In this document: positions 1-7,588 of the stretch, in pieces
How the letters are laid out: each line of letters begins with the position of its first letter
Position numbering within the stretch: position 1 is the first letter of the stretch
NCBI RefSeq assembly: GCF_003952185.1
Contig: NZ_RXFS01000007.1
Location: 310,001-374,000, forward strand
Reading direction: 5' to 3'
Origin: Variovorax sp. 679
Lineage (GTDB): Bacteria; Pseudomonadota; Gammaproteobacteria; Burkholderiales; Burkholderiaceae_C
DNA length: 64,000 nucleotides
Made by a program: the position numbers and the translations under genes
Notes under the pieces: generated by a model
Database searches by the model: none
Seen by the model: the letters and a program-made list of their open reading frames with translations, nothing else
What the model was told of the DNA's origin: nothing

Positions 1-100
1 GGTCGCCGGGGCTCATCAGCCGCGTGATGCCGCCGTGGCGCGAGCCACGCGTGCGGTAGACGATGGCGCGGGCGGTTGTTTCGACAGCGGTGCTCATCAT
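1..100 (-). CDS. pirin family protein (5' part only, runs off the window)
   Basis: Only about the first 32 codons are present. The translation begins MSTAVETTARAIVYRTRG and continues through HGGITRLMSPGD, which is the conserved N-terminal entry of bacterial pirins (metal-binding bicupins, some with quercetinase activity). The cupin metal ligands lie outside the window. An ATG at 98-100 overlaps the TGA of the upstream FMN reductase as ATGA; a second ATG at 95-97 is the other possible start. The gene is therefore translationally coupled and probably the third gene of a DoxX, FMN reductase, pirin operon. The family assignment rests on this short stretch alone. Confidence 0.75.
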   Translation of the reverse strand, partial: MMSTAVETTARAIVYRTRGSRHGGITRLMSPGD

Positions 101-684
101 GCGGCCTCCCTCGCCCCCTTCAGCGCCTTGGTCCACCAGGCGATGTCGTCGAGCATGGCACCAGCGGCCTGCGCGAGGTGCGGGAAGTCGCCGAAGCTCT
201 TGCCCTGCTGCCAGATGCCCAGGAACTCGACCATGCCGATGTGCACGGCGTTGCGCACCGGTGCCATCTGCATCTCGACCGCCACCAGCCGCAGTTGCTC
301 GATCGCGCGGGCCGCGCCCACGCCGCCATAGCCCACGAAGCCGATCGGCTTGCGGATGAATTCCTTGTAGGCCCAGTCGATCGCGTTCTTCAGCACCGCG
401 CTCGGGCCGTGGTTGTATTCGGGCGTGACGACGATCAGGCCGTCGAAAGTGGCCAGCTTCGCCTGCCAGCGCTGCGCGGCTTCGTTCTTCACCGGTCCCC
501 AGGCCGGCGCGCCCGCCTCGTTGAAGAAAGGCAGCGGATGGTCGCGCAGGTCGACCAGCTCGAAGGCGAGGTCGGTGCGCTGCACGGCGATCTCGTGGAT
601 CCACTGCGCGGGCTTCTCGCCGAAGCGGCCTTCACGGGTGGAGCCGAGGATGATGCCGATGCGGGGTTGCTTTTGCTGGGTCAT
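97..684 (-). CDS. NAD(P)H-dependent FMN reductase / flavodoxin-fold quinone reductase
   Basis: This 195-residue protein has the flavodoxin-like fold of the NADPH-dependent FMN reductase family, normally about 180-200 residues and cytoplasmic. The FMN-phosphate loop GSTR lies at residues 14-17, the family motif PEYN at 88-91, and a glycine-rich GYGGVGAAR stretch at 118-126. Such enzymes reduce FMN, quinones or azo compounds with NAD(P)H. It sits between doxX and the pirin gene on the same strand, and its TGA overlaps the pirin ATG. Together with the divergent LysR gene this suggests an electrophile- or quinone-responsive cluster, which is an inference. The substrate cannot be read from the sequence. 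Confidence 0.88.
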   Translation of the reverse strand: MTQQKQPRIGIILGSTREGRFGEKPAQWIHEIAVQRTDLAFELVDLRDHPLPFFNEAGAPAWGPVKNEAAQRWQAKLATFDGLIVVTPEYNHGPSAVLKNAIDWAYKEFIRKPIGFVGYGGVGAARAIEQLRLVAVEMQMAPVRNAVHIGMVEFLGIWQQGKSFGDFPHLAQAAGAMLDDIAWWTKALKGAREAA

Positions 685-718
685 GGGGTACTCCGGAAAA
701 AAGTTGGAAGAAAGGAAA

Positions 719-1105
719 TCAGGCCGCCGAGATGACGGGCCGGGACACGGGCCGCAGCCGCCAGGCGACGAAGCCCGACAGCAGCGCCAGCACCACCGCC
801 GGCGCGGGATTGCCGCCGATCAGCACGAGGTGCGTGGCCACGGCGCAGACCATGGTCGCGGCCAGCAGCAGGCCGCCGAGGAAGCCGGTCGCGGGCACGA
901 GCAGCAGCAAGGCGCCGCCGACCTCGACCAGCCCGGTCAGGTAGCGGAACCACTGGCCGAAGCCGATCGCGTCGAACACCTGGACCATCTGCTGCGCGCC
1001 GGCCAGCTTGGCCGTGCCGGCGGCGCCGAAAGCCAGTGCCAGGAGGATGCGGACGCCCCAGACGATGCGGCGCTGCGTGGGGGAAGCAAGGGATGAAGTA
1101 GTCAT
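719..1105 (-). CDS. DoxX family membrane protein
   Basis: This small hydrophobic protein of 128 residues has about four membrane helices. It contains the typical DoxX core: a first helix rich in Ala and Leu followed by an AGxxKL segment, then a VEVGGALLLL-type helix. I chose the ATG at 1105 (MTTSSLASP) over an upstream in-frame ATG at 1123 because the shorter start leaves a normal N-terminus and more room for the divergent promoter. DoxX proteins are inner-membrane proteins often linked to oxidoreductases and thiol or oxidative stress. It is the promoter-proximal gene of the doxX, FMN reductase, pirin set and faces a LysR gene across about 90 bases. Confidence 0.85.
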   Translation of the reverse strand: MTTSSLASPTQRRIVWGVRILLALAFGAAGTAKLAGAQQMVQVFDAIGFGQWFRYLTGLVEVGGALLLLVPATGFLGGLLLAATMVCAVATHLVLIGGNPAPAVVLALLSGFVAWRLRPVSRPVISAA

Positions 1106-1192
1106 GGGCACAAGGTTAGGCATGCACCCATTGGTCGACTAGACGGTAGAGTCGGATTGCACTCGTCCATAAACTGAAGGAATCAACCCGCC

Positions 1193-2095
1193 ATGCTCGA
1201 TCTCAACGACGTCGCCATGTTCGTGCAGGTGGTGCGCCACGGCAGCTTTGCCGAGGCGGCCCGGCGGCTGGGCCTGCCGCCCAACAACGTGAGCCGGCGC
1301 ATCCAGCAGCTCGAGTCGCAGCTCGGCACCCGGCTGATGCAGCGCTCGACGCGCAAGCTCACGCTGACGAGCGCCGGGCAGGCCTTTCACGACCAGTGCG
1401 CGGGGCTGGTCGACGGGCTGGCCGCCGCCGGACAGGCGCTGGCGGCCGGAGGCCAGGAACCCAGCGGCCTCGTGCGCGTGGCCGCGCCGGCGGATTTCTT
1501 CGACTTCTTCCCGATGGAATGGGTCGCCGACTTCCTGGCCGCGCATCCGCTGGTGAAGCTCGACTTCGTGCTCAGCGACGCGGCCGCCGACCTGATCGCG
1601 GAGCAGATCGACGTGGCCTTCCGCGGCGGCGTGCTGCGCGACTCGGGCTACGTGGGCCGGCGGCTGATCACCCGCAGCGGCGGCCTGCTGGCGAGCCCCG
1701 CCTACATCGAACGGCGCGGCGAGCCCCGTAACCTGCAGGACCTGGCCCATCACGACTGCGTGACGCCCTCGAGCCCCTCCGGCCACGCCATCTGGCAACT
1801 CACCGGCCCCGACGGCGTGGATGAGGAGGTACAGGTCTCCGGCCGCTTCACCGGCAACACCGCACAGGCGCTGCGCAAGGCGGCGCTGGCCGGGCTGGGC
1901 ATCGCGCAGCTGCCGCCCGCGATGGCGACGCGCGACGAGCACGCGGGCCTGCTGGTGCGGGTGCTGCCGCAATACGAATACAGGGGCCGGGGGCTCAACG
2001 TGGTCTACCCGAGCCGCAAGCACCTACCGCTGGCGGTGTCGGCCTTCATCGGGCTGGTGATGGGCAAGCTCGACCAGATGGACGCGTTCAGGTAG
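1193..2095 (+). CDS. LysR family transcriptional regulator
   Basis: This is a 300-residue protein with an N-terminal winged helix-turn-helix at residues 1-60. The recognition region reads AARRLGLPPNNVSRRIQQLE and is followed by LGTRLMQRSTRKLTLT, a classic LysR signature. Residues 90-295 form the LysR substrate-binding (periplasmic-binding-protein-like) effector domain. It resembles the large LysR subgroup that acts next to DoxX, quinone reductase and pirin genes. The divergent arrangement with doxX suggests that it controls that operon and itself; the effector is unknown. A GC-rich inverted repeat (GCCGGGCC/GGCCCGGC, 2095-2119) follows the stop and may help end transcription, though it has no T-run. 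Confidence 0.93.
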   Translation: MLDLNDVAMFVQVVRHGSFAEAARRLGLPPNNVSRRIQQLESQLGTRLMQRSTRKLTLTSAGQAFHDQCAGLVDGLAAAGQALAAGGQEPSGLVRVAAPADFFDFFPMEWVADFLAAHPLVKLDFVLSDAAADLIAEQIDVAFRGGVLRDSGYVGRRLITRSGGLLASPAYIERRGEPRNLQDLAHHDCVTPSSPSGHAIWQLTGPDGVDEEVQVSGRFTGNTAQALRKAALAGLGIAQLPPAMATRDEHAGLLVRVLPQYEYRGRGLNVVYPSRKHLPLAVSAFIGLVMGKLDQMDAFR

Positions 2096-2157
2096 CCGGG
2101 CCGCCGGCAAAGGCCCGGCCGCCAGTGCTTTCGGGTTTCGGCTGAGAATGCGACCCC

Positions 2158-2634
2158 ATGAAAATCGAAAAAGACACCGTCGTCACCATCAAGTACAAGG
2201 TCTCCGACGCCCAGGGCAAGCTCATCGAGGCAAGCCCCGAGCCGATGGCCTACCTGCATGGTGGATACGAGAACACCCTGCCCAAGATCGAGGAAGCGCT
2301 CGACGGCAAGGAAAAGGGCTACCAGACCGTGCTGAACCTCGCGCCCGAAGACGCCTTCGGCCAGCGCGACGAGTCGCTGGTTCGCAGCATCCCCAAGACC
2401 GACTTCCCGCCCGGCGTGAAGGTCGGCGGCCAGCTGCAGGGCCGCCTCGACGACGGCCGCGAGCACGTCTTCACGGTGATGAAGATCAAGGGCCCGGTCG
2501 TGCTGCTGGACGGCAACCATCCGTGGGCCGGCAAGGCGCTGAAGTTCAGCCTGCAGGTGACGGACGTGCGCGCGGCGCAGCCGGTGGAGATCGAGCACCG
2601 GCATGTTCATGGGGCGCACGGGCACCATCACTGA
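2158..2634 (+). CDS. slyD: FKBP-type peptidyl-prolyl isomerase SlyD-like
   Basis: This 158-residue protein has the split FKBP domain with an inserted insert-in-flap chaperone domain, as in SlyD. The stretch from EPMAYLHGGY into LPKIEEALDGKEKG is the characteristic FKBP/SlyD core. The C-terminus is rich in histidine: seven His in the last 13 residues (EHRHVHGAHGHHH). This matches the metal-binding tail of SlyD, although it is shorter and lacks the cysteines of the E. coli tail. The expected role is prolyl isomerisation, chaperoning and nickel handling in the cytoplasm. The gene stands alone between a LysR gene and a convergent CYTH-CHAD gene. The start at 2158 (MKIEKDTVV) fits the family N-terminus. 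Confidence 0.92.
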   Translation: MKIEKDTVVTIKYKVSDAQGKLIEASPEPMAYLHGGYENTLPKIEEALDGKEKGYQTVLNLAPEDAFGQRDESLVRSIPKTDFPPGVKVGGQLQGRLDDGREHVFTVMKIKGPVVLLDGNHPWAGKALKFSLQVTDVRAAQPVEIEHRHVHGAHGHHH

Positions 2635-2671
2635 GCGGTTGCCGGCCCGGCCGCCGGCGCCCGGCTAGCGG

Positions 2672-4237
2672 TTATTTCTTCTTCCAGAACCTCGGCGCGT
2701 CTTCGATCTTTTCCAGCGCCTTGCGGCAGGCCTTCGCGCCGGCCGCGTGTCGCGCGGTGAACCATCCCACGGCGAACCACGCGCGTGCGTCGCGCGCGGT
2801 GGCCTCCCGGTACAGAGCGAGCGCGACGGCCTCGTCGTTGTAGTCGCCCAATGCGTCCTGCGCGGGACGCAGGGCCTTCAGGTAGCGGCTGGCGCTGCCG
2901 CCTTCTTCTTTTTCATCGAACAGCGGCACCACGAATTCGGCGAGGTAGCGCAGGCGCTTGAGGCGCTTGCGGACGCGGTGCTGGCTTTCGGTGTCCAGTG
3001 ACTCGAAGCGTTCGCCGTCGCGCAGCACCTGCTCGTGCAGACGCAGCAGGTTCTTGCGCAGCAGGCGACGGGCGGCGCTGGCGCCGATCGGGGTGGGTGC
3101 CAGCGGGTCGGTCGGCACATCGGAATCGGTGGTTGCCGGCGCAGCTTGCACGGGCTCAGCAGCGGTGAAGCCGATCAGCGAGACAAGCACGTTCTGGAAC
3201 GCCGGGGCGCGCACGATGTCGCCGGGCGATGGCGCGTCGGCGGCCGTGTCGTCGCCGGCCAGCGGGTCGAAGTCGGGAGCGCCAGCCTCGCGCAGACGGG
3301 GTTGCGCCAGCTTCACGACCTGCTCGCGGTCGCGCAGTGCGCCGAGTGCGCGGAAGGCGTCGACCAGCGGGGGCTCCCATTCGGCGATGTCGAGCAGGCC
3401 CAGTTCGGCGAGTTCACGCAACGCCGTGCGCAGCCTGCGGATGCCGATGCGCAACTGGTGAATCTGTTCCTCATCCGTGCTGCCCGCCGCGATCTCGCTG
3501 GCGTTGGGCAGCATCTGCGCCAGGCACGACGCCACCACGGCCCGCTGGATGGCTTGCCCGTCCGGATGCTGCGCGGCGAAACGCGGTGTCTCCGCCTTCA
3601 CCGCTTCCACGGTTTCCTGCGCCGCCAGCAGGCGCGCGCCGCGCTCGGCCTTCGACACAGTGCTGAACCACAGTCCATGCTGCTGCGACCAGCGCCGCGC
3701 GAGCGAGACGAGGCCCTGCACGTCGCCGCGCTTCAGCTCCAGTTCGAGCTCGCACACCGGCGATTCGCGCTGTTCGGGCGTGCCGGCGTGCGCGACGACC
3801 TTGCCGACGTCGAGCGCCATTTCCACCACCGCGCCGCCGGGCCCGGTGACGCGCAGATCGCGCGTGAGCCGCACGATGTCGGTCGATTGCCGTTCGACCA
3901 GTGGCGTACCTTCAGCCAGCAGCTTCGCAAGCCGCTCGCCCACGGGCGTGCCCTGGTGACGCAGCGGATCGATCTGCGGCGCGGGCCCCGCCGTGCCGAG
4001 GTCGACGTTGTGCTCCAGCCGGTGCAGGGCGTTGTCGCCGGTGGCCTTCACGGTCTGCACCCAGCGCCGGCCTTCCTTGCGCAGCCGCAGCACCATGCCG
4101 TCGGCGGCCAGCCGCTGGTCGGCGGTGTCGAAGTAGCGGGCCTGCAGGCGGGTGCGCACGACCGTGCCGCGCTTCAGGGCGGCTTCCACCGCCTTCAGGC
4201 GGCTCGGGGGAATGCAGAACTTGAACTCGATTTCCAT
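2672..4237 (-). CDS. CYTH-CHAD domain protein (inorganic polyphosphate-associated)
   Basis: This protein of 521 residues begins MEIEFKF, the ExExK signature of the CYTH triphosphate tunnel metalloenzyme fold (residues 2-6), and the CYTH domain runs to about residue 210. The rest is a CHAD domain with its conserved helical histidines, seen in HQLRIGIRRLRT (about residue 262) and HRVRKRLKRLRYL (about 424). Proteins of this build hydrolyse triphosphate or bind polyphosphate. The frame stays open upstream to 4408, but that extension has no domain and would cover the AT-rich promoter zone, so I place the start at 4237. A glutamate/alanine-rich linker at about 350-390 splits the CHAD repeats. It is convergent with slyD. 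Confidence 0.9.
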   Translation of the reverse strand: MEIEFKFCIPPSRLKAVEAALKRGTVVRTRLQARYFDTADQRLAADGMVLRLRKEGRRWVQTVKATGDNALHRLEHNVDLGTAGPAPQIDPLRHQGTPVGERLAKLLAEGTPLVERQSTDIVRLTRDLRVTGPGGAVVEMALDVGKVVAHAGTPEQRESPVCELELELKRGDVQGLVSLARRWSQQHGLWFSTVSKAERGARLLAAQETVEAVKAETPRFAAQHPDGQAIQRAVVASCLAQMLPNASEIAAGSTDEEQIHQLRIGIRRLRTALRELAELGLLDIAEWEPPLVDAFRALGALRDREQVVKLAQPRLREAGAPDFDPLAGDDTAADAPSPGDIVRAPAFQNVLVSLIGFTAAEPVQAAPATTDSDVPTDPLAPTPIGASAARRLLRKNLLRLHEQVLRDGERFESLDTESQHRVRKRLKRLRYLAEFVVPLFDEKEEGGSASRYLKALRPAQDALGDYNDEAVALALYREATARDARAWFAVGWFTARHAAGAKACRKALEKIEDAPRFWKKK

Positions 4238-4322
4238 GCGGCCATGATGCCCGCTCTTTTTCACCGCATGCAATGCCGGCACCTGCGCCGCGGAGGGTCG
4301 AATCCGCCTGTTTGAAAAAATA

Positions 4323-4369
4323 TGTGGACGCCGTACATTTTCTTTGATATCTTTTGTGGACGGTGTACA
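4323..4369. promoter_or_regulatory. two direct copies of a 15-bp operator-like dyad
   Basis: In an unusually AT-rich patch, TGTGGACGCCGTACA (4323-4337) and TGTGGACGGTGTACA (4355-4369) match at 13 of 15 positions and start exactly 32 bases apart, about three helical turns. The second copy fits a dyad TGTnnACnGTnnACA. This looks like a tandem operator, for example for a TetR-type repressor, placed between the CYTH-CHAD gene and the VOC gene. The binding protein is unknown; no TetR gene occurs in the window. Confidence 0.5.
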
Positions 4370-4437
4370 CAACACATGGCGAAACGGGACACCGGACTCA
4401 ACCCACATCCACTCTTTTTCATCTACAGGACGACACC

Positions 4438-4854
4438 ATGGCCACCAAACAGATCTTCGTGAACCTCCCCGTCAAGAACCTCGACAAGACCAAGGCGTTC
4501 TTCGCCGCGCTGGGCTACACCTTCAACGAGCAGTTCACCGACGCCAATGCTGCGTGCATGGTGGTCCAGAAGGACAGCATCCACGTCATGCTGCTGGTCG
4601 AGGAGTTCTTCAAGACCTTCACCACCAAGAGCATCACCGACACCGCCAAGAGCACCGAGGTGCTGCTGTGCCTCTCGTGCGAGAGCCGCGCCGAGGTCGA
4701 CGAGCTGGTGGCCAAGGCCAAGGCCGCCGGCGGCACCATCCCGGGCGAGCCGAAGGACTACGGCTTCATGTACGGCCACGGCTTCCAGGACGTCGACGGC
4801 CACCTGTGGGAGCTGGTCTACATGGACCCGAACGCCGAAATGCCGAAGCAGTAA
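4438..4854 (+). CDS. VOC (glyoxalase/bleomycin-resistance) superfamily protein
   Basis: This 138-residue protein has the paired beta-alpha-beta-beta-beta modules of the vicinal oxygen chelate fold. The N-terminal module begins IFVNLPVKNLDKTKAFFAALGY, and the C-terminal module ends DVDGHLWELVYMDP, the usual VOC ending in which the last glutamate is a metal ligand. It resembles the VOC proteins often annotated as glyoxalase or lactoylglutathione lyase family, but its substrate is not predictable. The ATG at 4438 is preceded by ACAGGACGACACC, a weak Shine-Dalgarno sequence. The frame extends upstream through the operator-like repeats, which argues for this downstream start. It is likely controlled by those repeats. 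Confidence 0.88.
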   Translation: MATKQIFVNLPVKNLDKTKAFFAALGYTFNEQFTDANAACMVVQKDSIHVMLLVEEFFKTFTTKSITDTAKSTEVLLCLSCESRAEVDELVAKAKAAGGTIPGEPKDYGFMYGHGFQDVDGHLWELVYMDPNAEMPKQ

Positions 4855-5026
4855 GAGAAGAGAAGAACCGGACCGGCACCGACGAGGGAGAAGAGCGATG
4901 CCCATCGTTCCATATGCGCTCTTCACTGTTGCACGGAAGGCCCCTGGCGGAAGACGGCGGCGCCCCGATATTCCATCCACCGGCACGGCACCATCGGTCG
5001 CGCCCCACATGGAAAGGAATATCCGC

Positions 5027-6106
5027 ATGTCCGACAACAACAAGGGCCCCATCGTCCAGGTCAAGCCGCTCGGTTTCCCGTGGCAGACGATCGACCCGTT
5101 CCTCTTCTGCGTCTACCACGACGACGCCTACCCGAAGGCCAACGGCCGCATGGGCCCCGAGGCCTCGCTGGCCGGCCGCCAGATCGGCCAGGACTTCAGC
5201 CGCAAGGACGGCTGGAGCATGTACCACGGCGACACGGTGCCGGGCTTTCCCTCGCACCCGCATCGCGGCTTCGAGACGGTGACCATCGTGCGCAAGGGCC
5301 TCGTCGACCATTCCGACTCGCTGGGCGCCACCGCGCGCTTCGGCGGCGGCGACGTGCAGTGGCTCACGGCCGGCAAGGGCATCGTGCATTCGGAAATGTT
5401 CCCGCTGCTCGACAACGCCTCGGCCAACCCGCTGGAGCTGTTCCAGATCTGGCTCAACCTGCCGGCGAAGAACAAGATGGCCGAACCGCACTTCACGATG
5501 TTCTGGTCCGAGGCCATTCCGCGCTTCGTTTCCGACGACGCGAAGGGCGGCCGCACCGAGGTCGCGGTGATCGCCGGCCGGCTCGGCGACGATCCCGCCA
5601 ACGGCAGGGCCCCGATCCAGCCGCTGGCGCCGCCGCCCGATTCGTGGGCCGCGCAGGCCGATGCCGACGTGGCGATCTGGACGCTGAAGATGACGCCCGG
5701 CGCGCAATGGACGCTGCCCGCCGCCACCGGCGGCGAGGGCACGCGGCGCATGCTGTACTTCTTCAAGGGCGCGGTTGCGCAGATTGCCGGCGAGCGCGTG
5801 GAAGGCCCGGCGGCCGTCGAGCTTCGCGCGGACGCTGCCGTGGAAATCGTCAACGGTGACGCCGAGACCGGCGAGTTCCTGGTACTGCAGGGCCGCCCGA
5901 TCGCAGAGCCGGTGGCGCAGTACGGTCCCTTCGTGATGAACACGCAGGCCGAGATCAGCCAGACCATGGCCGACTACCGCCGCACGCAGTTCGGCGGCTG
6001 GCCCTGGGACGACGCGGCGCCGGTGCACGGCCACGACACCCCGCGCTTCGCCCGGCATCCCGGCGGGCGCGAGGAAGTGCCGGCGCAGCCTGTCAGTAGT
6101 TCTTGA
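5027..6106 (+). CDS. pirin family protein (bicupin)
   Basis: This 359-residue pirin has its N-terminal cupin metal site intact: the HPHRGFETVT motif supplies H77 and H79, and the HSEMFP motif supplies H121 and E123. This is the His2-His-Glu arrangement of iron pirins. It is longer than the common 230-290 residues because of a region around 190-220 and a C-terminal tail after the second cupin. I chose the ATG at 5027 because GGAAAGGA lies about 8 bases upstream; an in-frame ATG at 5009 would swallow that site. Likely activity is quercetin-type dioxygenation or redox sensing. Its 3' end overlaps the convergent yciI-like gene by 14 bases. Confidence 0.88.
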   Translation: MSDNNKGPIVQVKPLGFPWQTIDPFLFCVYHDDAYPKANGRMGPEASLAGRQIGQDFSRKDGWSMYHGDTVPGFPSHPHRGFETVTIVRKGLVDHSDSLGATARFGGGDVQWLTAGKGIVHSEMFPLLDNASANPLELFQIWLNLPAKNKMAEPHFTMFWSEAIPRFVSDDAKGGRTEVAVIAGRLGDDPANGRAPIQPLAPPPDSWAAQADADVAIWTLKMTPGAQWTLPAATGGEGTRRMLYFFKGAVAQIAGERVEGPAAVELRADAAVEIVNGDAETGEFLVLQGRPIAEPVAQYGPFVMNTQAEISQTMADYRRTQFGGWPWDDAAPVHGHDTPRFARHPGGREEVPAQPVSSS

Positions 6107-6383
6107 GCACCTCGAGATTCGGCGCCGTCATGCGCGGCACGAACTCGATCACGTCGGTGCGCGCCACCCCGCCCTGCACGAAGGGGTCGCGCGCCAGCAC
6201 CGCCTCCAGCCCCTCGCGGTCGCCCGAGCGCGCCAGGATCACGCCACCCGTGCGCGGCACCTGCCGGCCCGAAGCCACGAAAAGCCCGCTTTCGTAGTGC
6301 TTCTTGAGCCAGACCATGTGCGAGTCCATCAGCGCGTCGACTTCCTCGAGCGGGCGGATGTAGGTGAGAGTGACGATGAACAT
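6093..6383 (-). CDS. YciI family protein
   Basis: This 96-residue protein has the YCII ferredoxin-like alpha+beta fold. It starts MFIVTLTYIRPLEEVDALMDSH, containing the family's conserved arginine, aspartate and histidine (H22), and later has SGRQVPRTGGVILA and DPFVQGGVA, both characteristic of YCII proteins. These proteins are small dimers with a putative His-Asp active site and no settled reaction. The frame is open to 6476, but the family N-terminus begins at the ATG at 6383. The gene runs toward the pirin gene and overlaps its last codons. Confidence 0.88.
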   Translation of the reverse strand: MFIVTLTYIRPLEEVDALMDSHMVWLKKHYESGLFVASGRQVPRTGGVILARSGDREGLEAVLARDPFVQGGVARTDVIEFVPRMTAPNLEVLKNY

Positions 6384-6496
6384 GTGCGCGGCGGCGGTGA
6401 ATGCGGAAGCCCCGATCCTATGGCCTTGGCAAGGCGCGCGCCGCACGCAGGTGTGCGCGGGCGTAACCGGTATCACGCGGGGCGCATATTTCTTTC

Positions 6497-7507
6497 TTAC
6501 TCGATCGCCACGCCGCCTTCCTTCACCAGCTTCGCGAACTTGGCCGTCTCCTCGCGGATCTGCCGCGCCATCTCTTCCTGCGTGCCGCCCAGCGGCTCGG
6601 CGCCGATGGCCTGCATGCGCTGCGCGAATTCGGGCGAATGGATGATCTTCACCATCTCCGCATTCAGGCGCGCGACGATTTCCTTCGGCGTGGCCGCCGG
6701 CGCGAGCACGCCGAACCAGGTGCCGATGTCGAAGCCCTTGAGCCCCGCCTCCTCGAGCGTCGGCACGTCAGGCAGCACCGACGAGCGCCGCGCAGTGGTC
6801 ACGGCCAGTGCGCGCAGCTTGCCGCCCTTGATGTGCTGCAGCACCGGCGTGATGGTGTCGAAGGACATCGCCACCTGCCCGCCGAGCAGGTCGGTGGTGA
6901 GCGGCCCGCTGCCCTTGTAGGGCACGTGCAGCAGCTTCGCTCCGGTGCTGGCCTGGAACTGCGTGCCGATCAGGTGCTGCGCCGTGCCGTTGCCGTTGGA
7001 GCCGTAGGCCAGCTTCTCGGGCGCGGCCTTGGCGAGCGCGACCAGCTCGGCCACGTTCTTCGCGGGCGTGTTGGCGGCGTTGATGACCAGCACGTTCGGC
7101 ACCATGGCCACGACGGTGACGGGCGCCAGGTCTTTCTGGAAGTCATAGGGCAGCTTCCTGTAGACGCTGGTGGCGATGGTGTGATGCACCGCGCCCATCA
7201 GCAGCGTGTAGCCGTCGGGCTTGGCCTTGGCCACGTAGTCGGCGCCCAGCGTGGCGCCGGCGCCGGGCTTGCTCTCGACCACCACGGGCTGGCCGAGCGA
7301 CTGCGAGAGCTTGTCGGCCAGCGCGCGGGCCAGCACGTCGGTGGTGCCGCCGGCCGGGAAGGGCACGACGAGGCTGATGGGCCGCGCGGGCCAGCCGGCG
7401 GGCGCCTGCTGCGCGAGGGCCAAGGTGGCGCTGGCGCCCAGGCCCAGCGCGAGAGCTGCGGCCCGCAGCACGGTGCGCCGACGGCGCGCATTCGATGAAG
7501 CGTTCAT
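6497..7507 (-). CDS. Bug/TctC family tripartite tricarboxylate transporter receptor
   Basis: This 336-residue exported solute receptor has an N-terminal signal of about 32 residues: the Arg-rich start ARRRRTVLR, a hydrophobic Ala/Leu core, and an ALA-type cleavage site before QQAPAGWPARP. The mature part begins PISLVVPFPAGGTTDVLARALA, the hallmark of Bug receptors, and carries the KPGAGATLGADYVAKA segment. Bug receptors bind carboxylates in the periplasm; many occur without membrane components, as here. It lies 81 bases downstream of the tartrate/malate-type dehydrogenase, so a dicarboxylic or hydroxy-acid ligand is plausible but inferred. Confidence 0.93.
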   Translation of the reverse strand: MNASSNARRRRTVLRAAALALGLGASATLALAQQAPAGWPARPISLVVPFPAGGTTDVLARALADKLSQSLGQPVVVESKPGAGATLGADYVAKAKPDGYTLLMGAVHHTIATSVYRKLPYDFQKDLAPVTVVAMVPNVLVINAANTPAKNVAELVALAKAAPEKLAYGSNGNGTAQHLIGTQFQASTGAKLLHVPYKGSGPLTTDLLGGQVAMSFDTITPVLQHIKGGKLRALAVTTARRSSVLPDVPTLEEAGLKGFDIGTWFGVLAPAATPKEIVARLNAEMVKIIHSPEFAQRMQAIGAEPLGGTQEEMARQIREETAKFAKLVKEGGVAIE

Positions 7508-7588
7508 GGTTTGTCTCCGGGTCGTTGTAGTGGTGCGCGCATCGAGGCGCGCGGATACCGTGGAAATCGCCCCGAGGGGCCGGGCCCG

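Noticed and set aside
1124..1192. Search for a LysR T-N11-A site between doxX and the LysR gene.
   Set aside because: No convincing dyad was found; the gap may still bind the regulator but the sequence does not show it.
4238..4408. N-terminal extension of the CYTH-CHAD frame.
   Set aside because: It covers the AT-rich operator island and adds no domain; the ExExK motif begins right at the 4237 start.
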